From positions 68,875,715-68,939,714 of the forward strand of contig NW_023605083.1 of assembly GCF_014898055.3 (NCBI RefSeq): a DNA stretch of 64,000 nt. Direction: 5' to 3'. The DNA is from Talpa occidentalis (lineage: Eukaryota; Chordata; Mammalia; Eulipotyphla; Talpidae). Positions 57,991-64,000 of the stretch are shown piece after piece. Made by a program: the position numbers and the translations under genes. The notes beneath the pieces are model-generated. The model was not told where the DNA came from. It ran no database searches and saw only the letters and a list, made by a program, of their open reading frames with translations. The first letter of the stretch is position 1; every line of letters begins with the position of its first letter.

Positions 57991-59329
57991 ACTGCCACTT
58001 CTTGAGCCCTATGGTTGAGATAAGGTGAAGTATAGCAGTTGCTGAACAGAAGCAATATCTCTCACATTAGTAACACTGGAATTTGTTAGGCGTTTTCTAA
58101 TTTCAGTCTTATAAACTCACACTCTAACCCTAGGGGGTGGATCCTGTTATAGATAACGAAGGGGAAGCACAAGAATTTGAACCCTGTGTCATATAGTTAT
58201 CAATGATTAGGAAAATAATTTGAATCCAGGCATCTGACACCAGATGCCACATTTTTTTTTTTTTAACTATTAAGGCCCACGTTAAATGCTTGTTGAATGA
58301 ATAACCATTTCCTTTCTTAGTCCTAGTTCATTACAAAATGGTTGTGAAAGGTAATATTGAATAGTTCCCAGTTTAATGACATACACAGATACTAATTGTG
58401 TGAGCTCAGCATTATCATCCTATTTAAGAAGAAACCAAGGCTGGAAAAAGTGTGGCAGCTTCACCGTATTTACTTATTATGAAAAGGTAGACTTAAAACT
58501 CAAAGCAAAGTGGGATCAAAGGCAAAATTTCTGCTCTTTACTTTCTGCAAGCTGCCTCTTCTAAAGTGTAAATACCTGTAGAAAGATTATTATTTATAGC
58601 ATGTTTTGTGAACACAGGCTTATGTTTTTCCCTAGACCACCTTTTCCTTCATTTGTGACATCTTGGGAATAAAGATGTCCAATTCTGTGTTAGGCAGTGG
58701 TAGAAGGTGGAGAGCGGAATCACCGGGTGTTCAAAAGATTTCTAAAAGCCATTTGTAGCCAGTAACAGGGAAAGAACAGCTAGAGAGAGTTGACACATTG
58801 AAATTCAAATGTATCTTTCTGGCAGCAACTATCACTGGGTCCTGGGAAGCTGGTGTGGGTGAGCTGAGGAGTAATGAAGCCCTGCGTTTCATGTCATTGA
58901 CTTTGGCATTTCAAGCACCACATTCATAACGGAAGACTCTGGGTCCCTCTCTACTTCACTAAATTGAAATGGTTCCACAGGGAATATAGCAACAGAGTTG
59001 AAAGAAAAATAACATTCCTTTTCCCCACTATACCAGGAGAAGGTGTTGAAGATGTTTATTCAAAAAAGTAACATCTGGAAAGGGTGCAGGGATATGGTGA
59101 CATTATATCTAGTTAGTGAAGATCTTCACCAACATCTCATACAGGCTGGAGAAACTTTTACCAGTGCACCACCCCCTTTTCTTTTAAGTCTAAGCACTAA
59201 GGAAATTTGGGACTAAGGTAGTGCTCTCATCCCCTCTCAGTTGTCTCTGTAAGAGCTTGAGTTTTTGGTTGCCATGAGCTGAAATGTAGATGCAAACTAA
59301 CTTAAGGTTAAAAAGATTTCCTGATACTT
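57991..59329. other. MIR pieces and unique DNA
   Basis: Reverse MIR-like at 58070-58250 ('ataaactcacactctaaccc', 'ttgaaccctgtgtcatatag'); weaker MIR words at 58400-58520. The rest is unique. No gene. Confidence 0.45.
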
Positions 59330-59600
59330 GGGCATTTGAGCACCACGCTGTGAAGCTGTCCACAGCCTCTGCAGCACCGGTTCAATCCCGGTCGGCCAAC
59401 GAGGGTCCCACATGGCACAGCAGACCTTTCCTGTCATGCCCGCTGCTCCCCTCAGCAGTGTATTTCATCAGTCTGCCTGTTCTGTTTCCCTCTCTGGCTC
59501 TGGTGAATCCTCTCACCCTCCCGTGCATCTGGTTCTTATATAAATAAATAAATAAATAAATAAATAAACGAACAAATAAATAAATAAATATATCTTAATT
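59330..59600 (+). mobile_element. tRNA-derived SINE copy 16 with A-box deletion
   Basis: The first bases GGGC pass directly into 'atttgagcaccacgctgtga', so about 18 bp containing the A box are missing. The B box 'ggttcaatccc' and body are present; the tail is a long TAAA array broken by 'cgaac'. The ending 'gcatctggttcttatataa' is of a shortened B type. Confidence 0.92.
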
Positions 59601-59715
59601 TTTTTTTTCTTGATTCCAAGATAGAAAGCTCAGGGTTTATAACTTCAGACAACCCGGGATGTCAGGGTACAAATAACACCTTAAAGATCCATTATTTCCT
59701 TCCCAGTGGTGGTGT

Positions 59716-60305
59716 TGTTATAGGACAGGGAGAGGGGCAGCCCAAACCCCGCAAACCTGCCTATTCTACATGGGTTCTGCCATCCGCCGCATCAACACAA
59801 AACATAGGAGACTTTAATGGGAAGGAACTTTAATAAAACTAGGAAACAATACAGGTAAGGCAAAGAGTCTAGTTTCTAAATGAAGCATCCAGAGTTACCC
59901 ATCCCCTCGTGGGTAAAAGTCCATCCAAATGGGATTGGCCCAGAACAAGGCCCCAAAGCCTGCCACAAGTCTAAAGCATCTTCCAGTGGGGACCCACAGC
60001 AAAGGGTCACAAACAACCGGACAAGCCCGGAAGGAAAAGAGCAAAATCAACATCAAAATAAAAGCTGCCATTGTCACCTCCCCACGGGTCTCACCCACAT
60101 CTGTGTCACCCAGTCCACGACCAAAAGACAAGCACAGTTTCTTCACATGTCTCTAGGCTCCATGTGCCTCCTCCAGGTCTCCTGGCTCCATCCTGCTTCC
60201 TTCCTTCCTCAGTCTCTTCTCCCGCTTCTCCTCTTCCTGCTCAGCTCCACCCTTCTTTGGGTGGGGCAGGGAAACTCCCCCTTTCCTGGGGACCACCCTG
60301 TTACA
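59716..60305 (-). mobile_element. Solo LTR, ERV1-like, 4-bp duplication GTGT
   Basis: Starts TGTTATAG and ends CTGTTACA, flanked by GTGT (59712-59715 and 60306-60309). Ordered blocks match the 52.5- and 35.6-kb copies: 'gaactttaataaaactagga', 'gttacccatcccctcgtggg', 'gcctgccacaagtctaaagc', 'aaagctgccattgtcacctc'. On the minus strand ATTAAA words near 59812-59840 fit a poly(A) signal. The long open frames here (up to 184 codons, plus strand) are by-products of the GC-rich LTR. Confidence 0.88.
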
Positions 60306-60309
60306 GTGT

Positions 60310-60607
60310 CTCTGTTTTCTCTGTCTTGGCTCTATTCTGTTAGAGTTCTGTTGGTTGCTTCCAGCATCTTCCAGGGCTACTTCTTTCTTAGTTCCTCTCT
60401 AGCAGAGAAAAGATCTACTTTTCTGATCGCTTAAAAAAGACCCAGAATTTAGTCACTGTTTCTGGTTGGCATGACTTGGGCCATGTGCTTACCACTGAAA
60501 AACATTTATTCATTTATTTATTTTACTTAATTCACTCTTAGAGCTACAGACAGACACAACGTCAGTGGAATGTGTAGATTCAGGGTGGAGGAAAGATACA
60601 ATTTTCC
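60310..60607. other. Unique DNA
   Basis: Pyrimidine-rich at 60306-60330, then ordinary sequence up to the 7SK target site. Confidence 0.4.
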
Positions 60608-60620
60608 AAATAAAATCTGG

Positions 60621-60863
60621 GGATATGAGGGTGGTCTGGCTGGGACATCTGTAACCACATTGATCACCAGGGTTGATTGAGCTGATCTGGCCGGCCAGGC
60701 CAGTATGCACTTCCTCCCTCGCTGCTCCATGCACATCCTTCCTGAAACTGTGTGCTCGGTGGAAGAGGATGGCATTCCCCAATAGAGAAAGACTGTTCTT
60801 CCATCAAGGGTATGTGAGTAGCTGTGGTGCCCACTAGGATCTCCAAACAAGCTCTCAAGATCA
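60621..60863 (+). pseudogene. RN7SK: 7SK RNA retropseudogene, 3'-truncated, tailless
   Basis: The 331-nt 7SK RNA binds HEXIM and P-TEFb; this is a dead copy of its 5' three-quarters. Landmarks in order: GGATATGAGGG (7SK starts GGATGTGAGGG), 'acatctgtaaccacattgat', 'caccagggttgattgagctg', 'cttcctccctcgctgctcca', 'ggcattccccaatagagaaa', 'catcaagggtatgtgagtag', 'ctccaaacaagctctcaaga', ending near nucleotide 240. A perfect duplication AAATAAAATCTGG (60608-60620 and 60864-60876) proves insertion by retrotransposition. There is no poly(A) tail: the 3' end meets the target copy directly. Many substitutions, and the upstream pol III promoter of the true gene is absent. Confidence 0.92.
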
Positions 60864-60876
60864 AAATAAAATCTGG

Positions 60877-61591
60877 GCTTTCTTATTAAGGGAGAGTAAA
60901 TGGATGCTGGGTAATAAAAACAAATTATGCCCAATGCACCTGCCCTTCTAATGAGTAATGAATTTCTAATCAATCAGAGAGCTGAAAGAGCTTTTGCAAC
61001 TCATCTAGCTGAGAGATTGCAAATACATGATCCAATGACTGGATTTAATCCAAGTATGTGTTTTCTAAGACTTGCATAGGTTGTTTTCTATTGCAATTAA
61101 ATATATGAGATCTAAAATAAAAGAAAAATCTAGGTTTTCCCTACCCCCTGACAAGCCTTCAGAGAATTTCTCCTAAAAATTTTAAAGCCAACATTCTGGC
61201 TCAGCAATTAAGTGCTGGGAATGTACATTTTTTATCCATCATCCAAGATGCCTGTGCCAGTTTTTCATAGTCTCAACTATTCCATATTGTCTCCTCAACA
61301 TTGAAGCCCAGACTAAATAATCATAATTCAGTATACCTGTCTTGCTGATATCATTGAGGCAGAAATAAATCTATGAAAGGTAGAATGAGTAGTTCTTGTG
61401 TATCAAGAACATAGAGGCGGGCACATTCTTTGTAAAAAGTAAGGAATAGCCCTAAAAATGTAAGTAAACATGTGATACACATAATTTGTTTAAAGTAAGA
61501 AAAGTAGGATTTTGTATTTAGAACTCTAGATGCATTTCATTCACCTTCTTTTTACATATGGTGGAACTGAAATTCAAGATGGCAGAATCTT
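60877..61591. other. Unique DNA, no gene
   Basis: AT-rich, with no repeat family recognised. Confidence 0.4.
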
Positions 61592-61908
61592 GGGCTTCCC
61601 CTGGTGGCACAGAGGTTGAGCGCCGGCTGTGAAGCTGACTGCAGCCTCTGCATTGCTGGTTCAATCCCTGGCCACCGGTGAGGGTCCCACATCATGCGCA
61701 GACCTCTCCTGCTGCGCCCGCTGCTCCCCTCAGCAGTGTATTTCGTTCATTCTGTTCTGTTCTGCTCCCCACTCTGGCTCTGGTGAATTCTCTCACCCTT
61801 CCATGCTTCTGACTGTACCTGGTGCTTGTATAAATAAATAAATAAAAATCTTAAAAAAAAAAAAAAAAGGAACATATATCTTTCCCCAAAAGTTGTTAAA
61901 AAAAAAAA
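61592..61908 (+). mobile_element. tRNA-derived SINE copy 17 (subfamily A) with 3' transduced tag
   Basis: The SINE runs to its usual TAAA/CTTAAA tail and an A run (to 61868), then a foreign 29-base tag (61869-61897) and a second A run. Only after that comes the second copy of the perfect 16-bp duplication AAGATGGCAGAATCTT (61576-61591 and 61909-61924). The tag therefore came in with the SINE. The A box is intact-like ('tggcacagaggttgagcgc'), the B box reads 'ggttcaatccc'. Confidence 0.95.
61869..61897 (+). other. 29-base transduced tag
   Basis: Sequence 'ggaacatatatctttcccca...' between two A runs inside the duplication bounds, read through from the flank of the source SINE. Confidence 0.85.
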
Positions 61909-61995
61909 AAGATGGCAGAATCTTGCTAAATGCAATGGGGTACAGTGGACTGGAGGCTTTGGGTCCACATATTCTGCTTCCCATTCTCACTTGCT

Positions 61996-62001
61996 ACACA
62001 A

Positions 62002-62032
<31 letters not shown>

Positions 62033-62039
62033 CACACAC
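61996..62039 (+). repeat. (CA)n microsatellite
   Basis: About 21 CA units with two AAA interruptions. Confidence 0.97.
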
Positions 62040-64000
62040 CCGCTGAGAGAAAAGAGGGGGGGTTATAGAAATTTGGGAAAATACAGGGAAATACTTTATT
62101 TGTGCCAACTGTAAACATTATATAAATATTTACATGCTGTGTAGAAAAAAATCTTATCCATAACCTCACTATACCAAAACTGACAGATTGTTTTTCTATC
62201 TTTCCTGCCATTTTAAAATTAATACACATTATTTTACAATGTTAATTATAGTTTACATGCAATACTATTCCCTGCTTTGCTAAAATATCTTATAGGCATT
62301 TTTTGTTATTATATAATGTTTATTGTAATTAAATATATGGGCAAACCATGAGAATATGCTGTAATTTTTGCAACTGTCTTTTCTGTATAGTCCCTAAAAT
62401 TGTCCTTGCTCTTTTATTCTGTTTTCCATTCCAGTCCCTCTTCCAATCAAGTGTACTAAGCTTTTCAGGACCCTTTCATCCCTACCGCCTGCCACACATT
62501 CAAAGAATGTGCACGCTTAAAAAAATTTGTGCTAAGTGTCTAGGATATTCTGAAACTTAGATTTCAAAAGTTATTTTGTTCATAAGGAAAGCCAAAGGGA
62601 ACATTTCAGATTGGCAACAGGCAGAGAAGTATAAAGGGGAAAAGTTCCACAGTATATAGGAGAAATCAAATATATTGAGATACTTCCTGAGATTCCCACA
62701 AGGGGAAGTAAAGGAGGAAATATGGATAACAGGCATGTCCTGATCTAAGACTCAAATTAATTGTCCAAGATGCTCAATATCATACTTAATGCTTTCTCTC
62801 TGTGTGTATTAGCTGGTCTGCATGTGTCAGTGAATTCCATCCATGGAGTCAAAAGAAAATGCAAGTAACTACCAGCCTCAGTTGCATTGTTCTGGTACCT
62901 AAACTAAAAGAAAGGAAATTATTAAAGAATAATAGGCCAAACAAAATCTGATAATTGGAACAAAGTAGTAAAAAAGAAAATAGAAAATTCTCTGTCTGCC
63001 AAACAAGCTGATATTGAGGCAATTATCTAAAGAATTTGATTATTAGAAACATTAGTTTAGACAACTTAGGTAAAAATTCCACTCAAAGAAATATGTTGGG
63101 CTGGTTGTTTGGCAGATATACCCTACATATCAAATCAGTCTATAGAGAAAATGAAATAGAAATATTTGACTATGCAATAAGTGTAGGCTAAGTGTAGGAG
63201 TGCTGGAGATGTCAGAATCTGAGATTGCAAAACACTAAATTATGACTTTAAGGATTTATATTACAAAAGGTACTTGCTGATTTTGAAGAGTCACAGGGGT
63301 TCTTTAAAAAAGCAATTGTTTCTAAAGTAATAAGAAGGAACTAAATTTACAAAACTTCTACTCACCAAAACTTGTCATAAGGGCTCATCTATTGTTTCCT
63401 CTTGATGATGCTTGGCAGTTGGCTATGACCTTGTGGATTAAGTCAGATCTTGCCACCCTGGTTGGGTCCATCACTGCAAATAAAATGGTATGGTTGACAT
63501 TGATATGGTGAAACTGATCAAGGTAGAAGGTACTCTGAATAACTCAGCTTTTAAAACTCATAAAATCTTGTTTTGCATAATGTTTTGTGCATGTTATAAA
63601 AACATTGTCACAGTGCATATTTTTTTTTAGAATTAGAAGATACTTGAAACTCATATAGTCAAAGCTCCTCTCTCTGTTTTTCTGAGAAATAGCACAAAAG
63701 AATTATTTCACAGCTGTGGGAATTCCAGAACTAATGAGATATAGTTTCTGCCTTCTATGTCTAATTCCAAAGTCTTTCTCCATGATGCAATATGTTATGC
63801 CTTTTGTTTCTTAGGATTAGACTTTGTCTTAGGAAATGCAAGGGTGGTATTTATTAATAGTTACCACGAGTCACTACCAATAACTGCTAATTACTCTAGT
63901 TTAGGGTTTATTAACTTTCCCCCTGATCAGATACACAGTCACACACCTACCATAGAACAACAAAAATTTTCATCCTGAAAATCAAGTTCTTGCTCTCACC
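62040..64000. other. Unique DNA to window end
   Basis: AT-rich. No gene, RNA gene or named repeat. A 73-codon plus-strand frame near the end (63757-63978) has no domain. The stretch 63600-63720 has weak words of an old mammalian repeat. Confidence 0.4.

Noticed and set aside
52516..60305. The two minus-strand LTRs as the ends of one provirus
   Set aside because: Each has its own 4-bp duplication, and the 6.6 kb between them holds MaLR, MIR, L1 and SINE sequence, with no retroviral genes.
59880..60434. A 184-codon plus-strand open frame, among the longest here
   Set aside because: It lies almost wholly within the solo LTR at 59716-60305, shows no domain, and related LTR copies do not keep the frame.
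60527..60973. A 148-codon minus-strand open frame
   Set aside because: It is antisense to the 7SK retropseudogene and its flanks; no protein family is recognised.

Overview
The window is AT-rich, repeat-dense vertebrate nuclear DNA of mammalian type. I find no protein-coding gene, intact RNA gene, CRISPR array, operon or bacterial signal. Open frames are short, and the longer ones mostly lie inside transposable elements. L1, L2, MIR, MaLR-type and ERV-type LTR repeats mark it as placental mammal. The dominant young repeat is a roughly 270-300 bp tRNA-derived SINE: head beginning GGGCCTCCC, pol III A and B boxes, a conserved body, and a (TAAA)n/CTTTAAA tail. From memory it resembles the SINEs of horseshoe and leaf-nosed bats (Rhin-1-like). 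My best guess is therefore a laurasiatherian, probably a yinpterochiropteran bat, but I could not run a library search.

Layout. 1-5 kb: an L1 3' end on the minus strand, split by two SINEs, one of which is itself split by a solo LTR; then unique sequence. 5-12 kb: a young SINE, an old L1, MIR and L2 pieces. 12-26 kb: mostly old repeats and unique DNA, with a (CA)n array, a coding-like but unassigned patch near 19.0-19.7 kb and a conserved-looking block near 25.5 kb. 26.2-30.3 kb: three 5'-truncated L1 3' ends in a row on the plus strand, two carrying SINEs. 30.9-37.9 kb: LTR elements and two SINEs. 38-51.4 kb: old repeats, MIRs, microsatellites and three SINEs. 51.5-60.3 kb: two solo LTRs of one family with 4-bp target duplications, a MaLR LTR, and a MIR broken by an L1 and a SINE. 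60.6 kb: a 3'-truncated 7SK RNA retropseudogene with a clear target duplication. 61.6 kb: a SINE carrying a transduced tag. 62-64 kb: unique DNA.

How it fits together. There is no gene system here; the visible biology is L1-driven retrotransposition. L1 supplies the machinery, and the SINE family (17 copies, at least two subfamilies) and the 7SK copy used it, as the target-site duplications show. Four related LTRs are a second layer; one carries a near-perfect ZNF143/Staf-type motif. Several unique blocks rich in homeodomain-type motifs could be regulatory, but that is inference. Most likely the window is intergenic or lies within a very long intron.
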